Positions 42,596-51,260 of a stretch of DNA of 64,000 nt are shown piece after piece. Within the stretch, counting starts at the first letter, position 1, and each line of letters begins with the position of its first letter. The stretch covers positions 52,787 to 116,786 of the forward strand of contig JADZEB010000045.1 of assembly GCA_020850755.1 (NCBI GenBank). Direction: 5' to 3'. The notes under the pieces are model-generated. The model searched no databases. It was given only the letters and a program-made list of their open reading frames with translations, and had not been told where the DNA came from. The translations under genes were made by a program, and so were the position numbers. This DNA comes from Alphaproteobacteria bacterium (lineage in GTDB: Bacteria; Pseudomonadota; Alphaproteobacteria; Acetobacterales; Acetobacteraceae).

Positions 42596-44128
42596 ATGAA
42601 CGAGCAACCCGGCCCGACGGCGGAAACGCCGCCCCCGCAACCCGGCTCGAACCTGCCCGAATACGGGGTGGGCGAGCTGTCCGCGGCGCTGCGCGCCACC
42701 GTCGAGGGGCGGTTCGGGCGCGTGCGCGTGCGCGGCGAGGTGGTGGGCTTCAAGCGCCACAGCTCGGGACACCTCTACTTCAACCTCAAGGACAGCACCT
42801 CGGGCGGGGCGAGCGCCGCCTCGCTCGCCGCCGTATGCTGGCGTGGTGTCGCCGGCCGGCTCGCCGCCCAGCCCCAGGACGGGCTCGAGATCGTCGCCAT
42901 CGGCAAACTCTCGGTCTATGCCGACCGCTCGCAGTACCAGCTGATCGTCGATCAGGTGGAGCTGGCGGGCGAAGGGGCGCTGCTCAAGCAGATCGAGCTC
43001 CTGCGCCGCCGGCTCGCCGCCGAGGGGCTGTTCGACGAGGGGCGCAAGCGCGCGATCCCGCTGTTGCCGCGCGTGGTGGGCGTGGTCACCTCGCCCACGG
43101 GCGCGGTGATCCGCGACATACTGCACCGCGTGGCGGAGCGGTTCCCGCGCCCGGTGCTGGTCTGGCCGGTGCCGGTGCAGGGCGAGGGCGCCGCCGCCAG
43201 GGTCGCCGCCGCCATCCGCGGCTTCAACGCCCTGCCGGCCGATGGCAGCGGCGGCGCGCCACGCCCCGACGTGCTCATCATCGCGCGCGGCGGCGGCAGC
43301 CTCGAGGACCTGATGGCCTTCAACGACGAGGCGGTGGTGCGCGCGGCGGCAGAGAGCGCCATCCCGCTGATCGCGGCGGTGGGCCACGAGACCGACTGGA
43401 CGCTGATCGACCACGCCGCCGACCGGCGCGCCCCCACCCCCACCGCCGCCGCCGAGTTCGCCGTGCCGGTGCGGAGCGAACTGCTCCGCCAGTTGGCCGA
43501 TCTCGGCGCGCAGCTCGTTGGCCGCATGGCGGACCGGCTGGCACGCCGTCGCGACCGCCTCGCGCTCGCCGCGCGCGGCCTGCCCGACCTGCCGCGCCTG
43601 GTGAACGAGCAGCGCCAGCGCCTCGATGACCGCGCCGAGCGGCTGGCCCGTGCCCTGCCGGCGCTGGCCGGGCGCAAGCGCGAGGCGCTACTGCGCCTTG
43701 CCGGCCGCCTCCTGCACCCGCGCGAGCAGATCGCGCTCCGCCGCCACGCGCTTGAGCGGGCCGGCGCCGCGCTTGCCGGCGCGCTCAGCACGAGCAGCCT
43801 GAAGCGCCGACATGCCGCCGAGCGCATCGGCGCGCGCCTGAGCCCGGCGCCGATCATGGCAAGGCTGCGCGAGGCCGGGGCGCGGCTCGACGGGCTTGCC
43901 GCGCGGCTCGAATCCGTCTCCTACAATGCCGTGCTGCGCCGCGGCTTCGCGCTGGTCACCGACAGCGCCGGCCACGCCGTCACCGCCGCTGCCGCCGTGG
44001 CACCGGGCCAGGCGCTGCGGCTGCGTTTCGCCGACGGTGCCGTGGAGGCAACGGCCGCCGGATCGCCCAGGGACGGCACGCCGCGCCGCCCGCCCGGTCC
44101 GGCCCCGCGCCAGGGCAGCTTGTTCTGA
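42596..44128 (+). CDS. xseA: Exodeoxyribonuclease VII large subunit
   Basis: 510 residues. An N-terminal OB fold (RVRVRGEVVGFKRHSSGHLYFNLKD in part: GEVVGFKRHSSGHLYF) is followed by the catalytic core with VVTSPTGAVIRDIL, ARGGGSLEDLMAFN and AVGHETDWTLID. A long helical region and a C-terminal segment with LRRGFALVTD complete the family layout. Together with XseB it degrades single-stranded DNA. xseB is not adjacent. The frame is open far upstream through purD, but the family starts at the ATG at 42596. Confidence 0.95.
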   Translation: MNEQPGPTAETPPPQPGSNLPEYGVGELSAALRATVEGRFGRVRVRGEVVGFKRHSSGHLYFNLKDSTSGGASAASLAAVCWRGVAGRLAAQPQDGLEIVAIGKLSVYADRSQYQLIVDQVELAGEGALLKQIELLRRRLAAEGLFDEGRKRAIPLLPRVVGVVTSPTGAVIRDILHRVAERFPRPVLVWPVPVQGEGAAARVAAAIRGFNALPADGSGGAPRPDVLIIARGGGSLEDLMAFNDEAVVRAAAESAIPLIAAVGHETDWTLIDHAADRRAPTPTAAAEFAVPVRSELLRQLADLGAQLVGRMADRLARRRDRLALAARGLPDLPRLVNEQRQRLDDRAERLARALPALAGRKREALLRLAGRLLHPREQIALRRHALERAGAALAGALSTSSLKRRHAAERIGARLSPAPIMARLREAGARLDGLAARLESVSYNAVLRRGFALVTDSAGHAVTAAAAVAPGQALRLRFADGAVEATAAGSPRDGTPRRPPGPAPRQGSLF

Positions 44129-44157
44129 GCCCCGCCGACGCGACGCCCCGACCCCCC

Positions 44158-45048
44158 ATGTCACCGCCGATGACGGAACCCGCCCGCTTGCTCGCCACAC
44201 GCATCCTCGCCTTCCTGTGCCTGCTCGTTGCGGGCCTGCTTGCCCTGTCCACGCCGGCGCGCGCCGTCGAGCTGCGCGGCGAGATATCCCAGGGCGGCCT
44301 CGTCACCGGCCAGGCTGCGCCGGGCACGCGGATCGCGCTCGACGGACGGGCGCTGCGCATCTCGCCCGCGGGCTTTTTCGCCTTCGGCTTCGGCCGCGAC
44401 CACGCGCCCGAGGCGCGGCTTGCGATCCGCCACCCCGACGGGCGGCGCGAGGAACGCATCCTCGCGGTGGTGCAGCGCAGCTACCAGGAGCAGCGCATCA
44501 GCGGCCTGCCGCCGCGCATGGTGACACCGCCACCCGAGACGCTGGCCCGCATCCGCCGCGAGCAGGCGCTGATCGCCGCCGCCCGCGCCCACGACACGCC
44601 CGAGCCGATGTTCGCCGCCGGCTTCGCCTGGCCGGTGATCGGCCCGATCTCGGGCGTCTATGGCAGCCGGCGCATCCTGAACGGCGAGCCGCGCCGGCCG
44701 CATTTCGGCGTCGATGTCGCCATGCCGACCGGCACGCCGATCCGCGCCGCCGCGCCGGGAATCGTTCGGCTGGCCGAGCATGACCTCTATTTCACCGGCG
44801 GCACGGTGATCCTCGATCACGGCCATGGCGTGATGACGAGCTACCTGCACATGCACAGCGTCGAGGTGCGCGTGGGCGAGCGCGTCGACGCCGAGGCGCG
44901 CATCGGCACGGTCGGTGCCACCGGGCGCGTCACGGGTGCGCATCTGCACTGGAGCCTGAACTGGTTCACCCTCCCGCTCGACCCCGCCATGGTCGTGCCG
45001 CCGATGCCCGCCGCCGCGCCGCCACGCGCGCGAAGCAATGCCCGCTAG
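44158..45048 (+). CDS. M23 family metallopeptidase (LytM domain)
   Basis: 296 residues. A signal peptide spans about 1-36 (ending STPARA). A domain of about 100 residues precedes the LytM peptidase domain. The zinc ligands are H182 and D186 in HFGVDVA and H264 of the HLHW motif, with H262 catalytic. It should be a periplasmic cell-wall endopeptidase or an amidase activator. It follows xseA after 29 bases and is followed by the dehydratase gene after 16. Confidence 0.92.
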   Translation: MSPPMTEPARLLATRILAFLCLLVAGLLALSTPARAVELRGEISQGGLVTGQAAPGTRIALDGRALRISPAGFFAFGFGRDHAPEARLAIRHPDGRREERILAVVQRSYQEQRISGLPPRMVTPPPETLARIRREQALIAAARAHDTPEPMFAAGFAWPVIGPISGVYGSRRILNGEPRRPHFGVDVAMPTGTPIRAAAPGIVRLAEHDLYFTGGTVILDHGHGVMTSYLHMHSVEVRVGERVDAEARIGTVGATGRVTGAHLHWSLNWFTLPLDPAMVVPPMPAAAPPRARSNAR

Positions 45049-45064
45049 GAAAGGCCCGCCCGCC

Positions 45065-46789
45065 ATGGCCCGCAAACGCCCCGAGGAATTGCGCTCGCAG
45101 CGCTGGTTCGGCCCGGCCGATCTGCGATCCTTCGGCCATCGCTCGCGGCTGAACCAGCTCGGCCTCGGTCCCGACGATTTCCGCGGCCGGCCGGTGATCG
45201 GCGTGCTGAACACCTGGTCGGACCTGATGCACTGCCACGGCCATTTCCGCGAGCGCGCGCAGGATGTGAAGCGCGGCGTCTGGCAGGCGGGCGGGCTGCC
45301 GGTGGAGATCCCGCTCTCGGCCCTGAACGAGGTGATCCAGAAGCCGACGACGATGCTCTATCGCAACCTCCTCGCGATCGAGACCGAGGAAACGGCGCGC
45401 AGCCAGCCGCTCGACGGGCTCGTGCTGATGGGCGGCTGCGACAAGACCCTGCCCGGCCTGCTGATGGGCGCCTTCACCGCTGACCTGCCGGCGATCGTGG
45501 TGCCGGCCGGCCCGATGCTGCGCGGGAACTGGCGCGGCAATGTCCTCGGCTCGGGCAGCGACATGTGGAAATACTGGGACGAGAAGCGCGCCGGCACCAT
45601 CACCGATGCCGACTGGGCGGAGATGGAGGCCGGCATCGCGCGCAGCGTCGGCACCTGCATGACCGCCGGCACGGCCAGCACGCTCGCCGCCCTGGTCGAG
45701 GCGCTGGGGATGTGCCTGCCCGGCGCCTCCTCGATCCCGGCCGCCGATGCCGCCCATCCGCGCATGGCGGCGGCCTCTGGGCGACGCATCGTCGAGATGG
45801 TCTGGCAGGACGTCCGCCCCTCGACGCTGGTGGATGCGGCGAGCTTCGACAATGCCACCACGGTGGCGCTCGCGATCGGCGGCTCGACCAACGCCGTGAT
45901 CCATCTCGTCGCGATGGCGCGTCGCGCCGGCGTGCCGCTCGATCTCGACCGCATCGACGCGCTCAGCCGGCGCACGCCGGTGCTGGCCAATCTGCGCCCC
46001 TCCGGCACCTTCCTGATGGAGGATTTCTTCTATGCCGGCGGCATCCGCGCGCTGATGGCCAGCCTCGGCGAGCTGCTCGACCTGTCGCGCCCGACCGTCG
46101 CCGGCGTGACGCTGGGCGAGGCGATCGCCGGGGCCGAGACCTACAATGCCGATGTGATCCGCCCGCGCGCCAACCCGCTCCAGCCCGAGGGGGGCCTGGC
46201 GATCCTGCGCGGCAACTTGGCCCCCGAGGGCGCGGTGATCAAGTCATCGGCGGCAAGCCCGGCGCTGCTGCGCCACACCGGGCCCGCGATCGTGTTCGAC
46301 ACCTACAACATGCTCTCGGCCCGCCTCGACGATCCGGCGCTGCCGGTCACGCCGGCCAGCGTGCTGGTGCTGCGCAATGCCGGGCCGGTGGGCGGCCCCG
46401 GCATGCCGGAATGGGGCATGCTGCCTTTGCCACGGAAGCTGCTCCAGGCCGGGGTGCGCGACATGGTGCGCGTCTCGGACGCACGCATGAGCGGCACGAG
46501 CTACGGCACCTGCGTGCTGCACGTCTCGCCGGAAAGCGCGGTGGGCGGGCCGCTCGCGCTGGTGCGCGACGGCGACCCGGTCACGCTCGATGTGGCGGCG
46601 CGGCGGCTCTCGCTCGATGTGGACGAGGCCGAGCTTGCCCGCCGCCGCGGCGAGTGGCGCGCGCCCGCCCCGCACTATGCGCGCGGCTACGGGCTCGTGC
46701 ATCTGCGCAGCGTGCGCCAGGCGCATGAGGGCTGCGACTATGACTTCCTGGAACGCGGCGCACCGACACCCGAGCCGGAGATCCACTAG
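45065..46789 (+). CDS. IlvD/Edd family dehydratase (sugar-acid dehydratase type)
   Basis: 574 residues. The pattern LNTWSDLMHCHGHF and DVKRGVWQAGGLPVEIP is closer to the arabinonate/xylonate dehydratase group than to amino-acid pathway IlvD, which reads NTCNMH there. The iron-sulfur cluster cysteines are in MGGCDKT and VGTCMTAGTAS. It probably dehydrates an aldonic acid, but exact substrate is uncertain. The ATG at 45065 has AGGAAAGG nine bases upstream; one at 45038 overlaps the peptidase gene. The TAG stop is part of repeat copy 5. Confidence 0.88.
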   Translation: MARKRPEELRSQRWFGPADLRSFGHRSRLNQLGLGPDDFRGRPVIGVLNTWSDLMHCHGHFRERAQDVKRGVWQAGGLPVEIPLSALNEVIQKPTTMLYRNLLAIETEETARSQPLDGLVLMGGCDKTLPGLLMGAFTADLPAIVVPAGPMLRGNWRGNVLGSGSDMWKYWDEKRAGTITDADWAEMEAGIARSVGTCMTAGTASTLAALVEALGMCLPGASSIPAADAAHPRMAAASGRRIVEMVWQDVRPSTLVDAASFDNATTVALAIGGSTNAVIHLVAMARRAGVPLDLDRIDALSRRTPVLANLRPSGTFLMEDFFYAGGIRALMASLGELLDLSRPTVAGVTLGEAIAGAETYNADVIRPRANPLQPEGGLAILRGNLAPEGAVIKSSAASPALLRHTGPAIVFDTYNMLSARLDDPALPVTPASVLVLRNAGPVGGPGMPEWGMLPLPRKLLQAGVRDMVRVSDARMSGTSYGTCVLHVSPESAVGGPLALVRDGDPVTLDVAARRLSLDVDEAELARRRGEWRAPAPHYARGYGLVHLRSVRQAHEGCDYDFLERGAPTPEPEIH

Positions 46790-46911
46790 AGCAGCATCCG
46801 ATCCGGCGCAACCGTAGCGCGGTGCCATCAGATCGGACCAAGCTGCTCGCAAACCCCGGTGTGCTCGGGCACGGCTTCCGTTCGGCTGATCGAAGCCGAA
46901 CGGAACGCGCC
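46786..46911 (-). repeat. Two-hairpin dispersed element, copy 5 (inverted)
   Basis: The element lies in reverse orientation between convergent dehydratase and 3-hydroxyacyl-CoA dehydrogenase genes. It starts with CTAGAGCAGC, whose TAG ends the dehydratase gene. Hairpin 2 follows in a decayed form (TCCGATC pairs with GATCGGA at the base, with several mismatches above). Then comes the linker and hairpin 1, TTCCGTTCGGCT with AGCCGAACGGAA. The outer clamp GGCACG is partly kept. Confidence 0.85.
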
Positions 46912-46939
46912 CTGGCGGCGGTGCGTCAGCGGCGATGCG

Positions 46940-47827
46940 TCAGCGCCCCTGCGCCTTGCGCGCGGCCTCGGCCTCGGCGACGATGTCCATGATGCGGCGG
47001 ATGAAGCCCAGGCTCGACTTGCGGATGGCATCGACATCGAGCCCGCGCCAGTCGTAGAAGCCCTGCCCGTTGGCCACGCCAAGCTTGCCGTCGGCAACCA
47101 TGCGCGGCACCAGCGGCACCGGCTCGGCCCCGTGGTGCAGCTCCGGCACCAGCGCCTGCTGCACCAGCGCATGGGTCTGAAGGCCGGACCAGTCGCGCTG
47201 CTCGATCGCGCCGTTGACGCACATGCGCGGGCCGATCGCCGTGCGGATGATGAGATCGATCGTCGCCGCATCGGTGACGCCCTGGTCGATCAGCCAGTAG
47301 GCCTCGTGCGCGAGCGCGTGCTGGATGCGGTTGATCAGCAGGCCCGGCACCGGCTTGTTCAGGATCAGCGCGACCTTGCCCGAGCGCGTCATGGCCTCGC
47401 GCACCGCCTCCACCACGGCATCCTCGGTCTCGGCCACGCGCGCAAGCTCGACATAGGGGAATGTCTCGGGCGGCTGCATGTAGTGCAGGCCGCAATAGCG
47501 CTGCGGAAAGCGCAGCGGGGCAGCCAGCTTCTGCAGGGAGAGCGAGGAGGTGTTGGAGGCCAGGATCGTGCGCCCGCCATAGGCCGCCTCGATCCGCGCG
47601 TTGAATTCGTGCTTGAGATCCATCTCCTCGGGGATGGTCTCGATCAGCAGGTCGGGCGGCGCCTCCGGCAGGGCGGCGAGCAGCCGCACGCCCGCGGCCT
47701 GCGGGCGCGCGCGCGCCGGATCGCGGCTCAGCACCGCGACGTCGAAGCCCGTCGCGGCCAGCGTCGCGGCGATGCCGCGTCCCATCGTGCCCGAGCCTGC
47801 CACCAGCACCGACTTGATCTCGCCCAT
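46940..47827 (-). CDS. 3-hydroxyacyl-CoA dehydrogenase family protein
   Basis: 295 residues. The NAD-binding motif is VAGSGTMGRGIA (G11, G13, G16). SNTSSLSLQKL and HYMQPPETFPYVEL correspond to the family pattern, with GLHYMQPP replacing the usual HFFNPP. The C-terminal domain carries NKPVPGLLINRIQHAL. It likely oxidises a 3-hydroxyacyl-CoA with NAD. GGAG sits eight bases upstream of the ATG at 47827. It is a standalone gene behind the lipid A operon on the same strand. Confidence 0.9.
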   Translation of the reverse strand: MGEIKSVLVAGSGTMGRGIAATLAATGFDVAVLSRDPARARPQAAGVRLLAALPEAPPDLLIETIPEEMDLKHEFNARIEAAYGGRTILASNTSSLSLQKLAAPLRFPQRYCGLHYMQPPETFPYVELARVAETEDAVVEAVREAMTRSGKVALILNKPVPGLLINRIQHALAHEAYWLIDQGVTDAATIDLIIRTAIGPRMCVNGAIEQRDWSGLQTHALVQQALVPELHHGAEPVPLVPRMVADGKLGVANGQGFYDWRGLDVDAIRKSSLGFIRRIMDIVAEAEAARKAQGR

Positions 47828-47873
47828 CGTGATCGCTCCTTGCACCGCGCGCCGATTGCAGCTCCGCGCGCGC

Positions 47874-48767
47874 TCAGTTGTCCTTCCAGCGGCGATGCAG
47901 CCAGAGCCACTCCGCCGGGCGGGCGCGCACCCACGCCTCGATCCTGTCGTTGATCGCCTGGGTCAGCGCGCGCACATCCTCCTGCCGGTCTCCGGTATCA
48001 GGCAAGGGCAGCGCCGGCTCGCACACCAGCCGGAAGCGCGCCGGCCCCAGCCGCTCGACATGGGCGGGCAGGATCGGACAGCGCTGCCGCAGGGCAAGCT
48101 GGGCGGCGGCGGGCGCGGTCATGGCCGGGCGGCCGAAGAAGGTCGCCTCGATGCCGTCGTTCATCTTCTGGTCGAGCAGCATGCCGAGGAAGCCCCTCTG
48201 CGCCAGACGGCGCAGCGCCTGCTTCGCACCCTCCGCTCCCTTCGGCAGGAGCGGCATGCCCGCGTCGCGGAAGCGGGCGATCATGGCATCCAGATGCGGG
48301 TTCTGCACCGCGCGATAGACGCTCGCCAGCGGCACGCCCAGAACGGCGCTGGCGCGGGTCAGCAGTTCCCAGTTGCCGATATGGGCCGAGAAGAACAGCG
48401 CCGGGCCGCCCCGCGCAACGAGGGCCTCGGCCACCTCGCGCCCGGCAACCTCCCAGCCGGGGCCGCTGGCGGTGGGGCGCAGATCATTGAGGTGCGGATA
48501 CTCGGCCACGACGCGGCCGAGATTGTCCCAGACGCCGCGAATGGTCGCGCGCCGGGCCATTGCATCCATGTCGGGAAAGGCGCGGGCGAGGTTGCGGTCG
48601 GCAACGCGGCTGACCGGGAGCAAAGGCCCGATCGCGCGCGCCAGCGCCCCGCCGAGATTCGACGCCCGCACAGGGCCGAGGCAGCGGAAAAGGCCGAACA
48701 GGCCGCGCGCGGCCAGCGCTTCGAGCCGCCAGCGCAGGCGGCGCGCGAAGGTGGCCGTCCTGCTCAT
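47874..48767 (-). CDS. lpxL: Lipid A lauroyl/myristoyl acyltransferase (LpxL/HtrB family)
   Basis: 297 residues. The acyltransferase motif HIGNWE gives H129 and E134 (HX4E). The early N-terminal hydrophobic stretch (residues 16-50) is the membrane anchor. The enzyme adds a secondary acyl chain to Kdo2-lipid IVA at the inner membrane. It overlaps lpxK by ATGA and is the last gene of the DUF374-waaA-lpxK-lpxL operon. Assignment among LpxL, LpxM and LpxP types is by context. Confidence 0.88.
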   Translation of the reverse strand: MSRTATFARRLRWRLEALAARGLFGLFRCLGPVRASNLGGALARAIGPLLPVSRVADRNLARAFPDMDAMARRATIRGVWDNLGRVVAEYPHLNDLRPTASGPGWEVAGREVAEALVARGGPALFFSAHIGNWELLTRASAVLGVPLASVYRAVQNPHLDAMIARFRDAGMPLLPKGAEGAKQALRRLAQRGFLGMLLDQKMNDGIEATFFGRPAMTAPAAAQLALRQRCPILPAHVERLGPARFRLVCEPALPLPDTGDRQEDVRALTQAINDRIEAWVRARPAEWLWLHRRWKDN

Positions 48768-49882
48768 GCGCTGGCGGCGGGACCCGTGGCGGAAACGGTA
48801 CCGGCAGGACTGGCGATGGTGCGCGCATCGCCGCGGGATGCCGAGGGCAAGCCGTCCTCGTCCGGCAGGGCGGCTGCGGCGGGCGCGCCATCCTCGGCCG
48901 CCTTGGCCGCGAAGGCGGCGGGAAAGAGCGGAGCGAGCAGTGCCTCCAGCGCCGTCTCGTCCGTCCACATCAGCGTCGCGTCCGCCACCGTGATGTGCTC
49001 GCGCAACTCGGCGCGGATGCGCACCGCGTCCTTGGGCGTCGTGACCGGCAGGGCGCGCAGCCCCTCGGCCTCGGCCAGGAGCTGGCGGATGTCATCATCG
49101 TCATAGGGGTAATGGTCGGCGAACACCTCGCGCGCGACCAAGACGGCGCCGGCCTCGGCCAGGCCGTCGAAGAAGCGGGTCGGGTTGGCGATGCCGGCGA
49201 AGGCCATCACCGCCTTGCCGGCCAGCGCGAGCGCGCCCGGGCCGGGCGCCATGCGCGCCTCCAGCACCGGCAGGCCGGGCGGAAGCTGCGCGCGCGCGCC
49301 CGAGGCATCGCTGCCCATCAGCACCGCCGCCTGGCAGCGCGCCGCGCCTGCCGCCACCGGCTCGCGCAGCGGCCCGGCGGGGTGGACGCGGCCATTGCCG
49401 AAGCCATAGCCGCCATCGACCACCAGGATCGAGAGGGTCTTCTCCAGGGTCGGGTTCTGAAGGCCATCATCCATGACGATCGCCTGAGCACCCGATTCCA
49501 CCGCCTGGCGAGCCGAGAGGGCGCGTTCGCGCCCGACCCAGGTCGGGGCGATCTCGGCCAGAAGCAGCGCCTCGTCGCCCACCATGCGGCTGTCATGCCT
49601 GGCGGTATCGACGCGCAAGGGACCCTTGGCCTTGCCGCCATAGCCGCGCGAGAGGAAGTGCACCGCCACCCCGCGCGCCTTCAGCCGCCGGCCGATATCG
49701 GCCGCCACGGGCGTCTTGCCGGCCCCGCCCGCAACGACATTGCCGCAGCAGATCACCGGCACCGGCGCGCGCCATCCCGGCCGGCGCAGGCGCCGGGCCG
49801 CCACCACGGCATAGGCCCGCCCGAGCGGGGCAAGCAGCATGGCCGGCACCCCGCCGGTCCGCCAGAATCCGGGCGCACGCAT
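48764..49882 (-). CDS. lpxK: Tetraacyldisaccharide 4'-kinase
   Basis: 372 residues. The P-loop is in CGNVVAGGAGKTP (residues 46-58), followed by FLSRGYGGKAKG and DEALLLA, and by IVMDDGLQNPTLEK near 145, all diagnostic for LpxK. The enzyme phosphorylates the lipid A precursor at the 4' position. The C-terminal 45 residues are an Ala/Ser-rich extension. GGAGGG precedes the ATG at 49882. The gene lies between waaA and lpxL. Confidence 0.95.
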   Translation of the reverse strand: MRAPGFWRTGGVPAMLLAPLGRAYAVVAARRLRRPGWRAPVPVICCGNVVAGGAGKTPVAADIGRRLKARGVAVHFLSRGYGGKAKGPLRVDTARHDSRMVGDEALLLAEIAPTWVGRERALSARQAVESGAQAIVMDDGLQNPTLEKTLSILVVDGGYGFGNGRVHPAGPLREPVAAGAARCQAAVLMGSDASGARAQLPPGLPVLEARMAPGPGALALAGKAVMAFAGIANPTRFFDGLAEAGAVLVAREVFADHYPYDDDDIRQLLAEAEGLRALPVTTPKDAVRIRAELREHITVADATLMWTDETALEALLAPLFPAAFAAKAAEDGAPAAAALPDEDGLPSASRGDARTIASPAGTVSATGPAASA

Positions 49883-49919
49883 GAGCCTGCCCTGTCCCTC
49901 CTCGATCGGGGTGCCGCGC

Positions 49920-51260
49920 CTACCGAGGCGGCAGGAGCGCCAGTAGCGCCTCCGCCACCCGGTCGAGCACCCCGGATTGGCGCGCGGCCACGCGGGCCGC
50001 CGCCTGGGCCATCTTCCGGCCGTGTTGCCTGTCGGCCAGCACCGAGGCCAGCCACGGGGCCAGCGCATCGGGTCCGGACAGGCGCTCCGCTCCGCCCTCC
50101 GTCTCCAGGGCGGCGGCGATATCAGGAAAGTTCCCCATATGCGGGCCAAACGCAAGCACGCAATCAAGGCGTGCAGGCTCTAACGGGTTCTGCCCGCCAT
50201 GCGGGATGAACGAGCCGCCCATCACGACCAGCCCGGCCAGGCGGTAGAACAGGCCAAGCTCGCCCAGCGTATCGGCCAGCCAGACGGCGTCTCCCGCACC
50301 GTCCGGACCCGGCGGATGCGGCACCTCGCCCCGGCTGCGGCGGGCGAGCGGAAGGCCGGCGGCACGTGCCTCGGCGGTGATGGCCTCGCCCCGCTCCGGG
50401 TGGCGCGGGGCGATGATGGTGAGCAGCCCCGGCACCGTCGGCGCCAGCGCCTCGTGGGCGGCGAAGGCGATCGCCTCCTCGCCTGGGTGGGTGCTGGCCA
50501 TCATCCAGGCCGGCCGGCCGGCGATGGCAGCGCGCAAGCGGGCCAGCTCCTCGGCGTCGGCCGGCAGCGGCGGGGCGGCGTATTTGAGGTTGCCGAGGTG
50601 GCGCACATCGCGCGCACCCAGCGCGGCGAAGCGCTCGGCATCGCCCTCCCCTTGCGCGAGGCAGAGGCGGAAGCGGCGAAGCAGGTCGCGCGCCAGCCCG
50701 GGCGCCAGCTTGCGCCAGCGGGCGAAGGAGCGCGCCGAGAGCCGCCCGTTCACCTGCACGAGCGGCACGCCCTCCGCATCCGCGACGCGGATCAGGTTGG
50801 GCCACAGCTCGGACTCGACCAGGATGCCGAGATCGGGCCGCCAGTGGCGCAGGAAGCGGCGCACCCAGGCGGCGCGGTCGAGCGGCAGGAACTGGTGCCG
50901 CACCGCACCTTGCGTCCCCGGCAGCGCCCCGGAGCGCTCCGGCTCGGCCTCGGGGCCGCCGAGGCGCTGGGCCACGAGGCGCGCCGCAGTGACCGTTACA
51001 CTCGTAACCAGCACGGCGATGTCGGGCCGCGCCGCGCGCAAGGCGGCGATCAGCGGCAGGATGCTTATCGTCTCGCCCACCGAGGCGCCGTGGATCCAGA
51101 CCAGCGGCCCTTGCGGCCGCGCAAGGCCGGCGATGCCGCGCCGTTCCGCCAGCCGCGCAACGAACTCCTTGCCGCCGCGCGCGCGCCGGCGGAGATAGGC
51201 GGGCAGCACCAGCCCGGCCGCGTCGGTGGCGATGCGATAGAGCGCGCCACCTGGGCTCAT
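49920..51260 (-). CDS. waaA: 3-deoxy-D-manno-octulosonic acid transferase
   Basis: 446 residues, GT30 family. IHGASVGETISILPLI near residue 57 is the donor-loop signature (E64 region as the catalytic base), and ESELWPNLI, MASTHPGEE and GGSFIPHGGQNPLEP complete the pattern. It attaches Kdo to lipid IVA at the inner membrane. It overlaps the DUF374 gene by ATGA and precedes lpxK by 37 bases. Confidence 0.95.
   Translation of the reverse strand: MSPGGALYRIATDAAGLVLPAYLRRRARGGKEFVARLAERRGIAGLARPQGPLVWIHGASVGETISILPLIAALRAARPDIAVLVTSVTVTAARLVAQRLGGPEAEPERSGALPGTQGAVRHQFLPLDRAAWVRRFLRHWRPDLGILVESELWPNLIRVADAEGVPLVQVNGRLSARSFARWRKLAPGLARDLLRRFRLCLAQGEGDAERFAALGARDVRHLGNLKYAAPPLPADAEELARLRAAIAGRPAWMMASTHPGEEAIAFAAHEALAPTVPGLLTIIAPRHPERGEAITAEARAAGLPLARRSRGEVPHPPGPDGAGDAVWLADTLGELGLFYRLAGLVVMGGSFIPHGGQNPLEPARLDCVLAFGPHMGNFPDIAAALETEGGAERLSGPDALAPWLASVLADRQHGRKMAQAAARVAARQSGVLDRVAEALLALLPPR

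Noticed and set aside
40781..44128. A plus-strand open frame of 1115 codons over tadA, purD and xseA
   Set aside because: Only its last 510 codons (from 42596) match a real protein, XseA. The upstream part is out of frame with tadA and antisense to purD.
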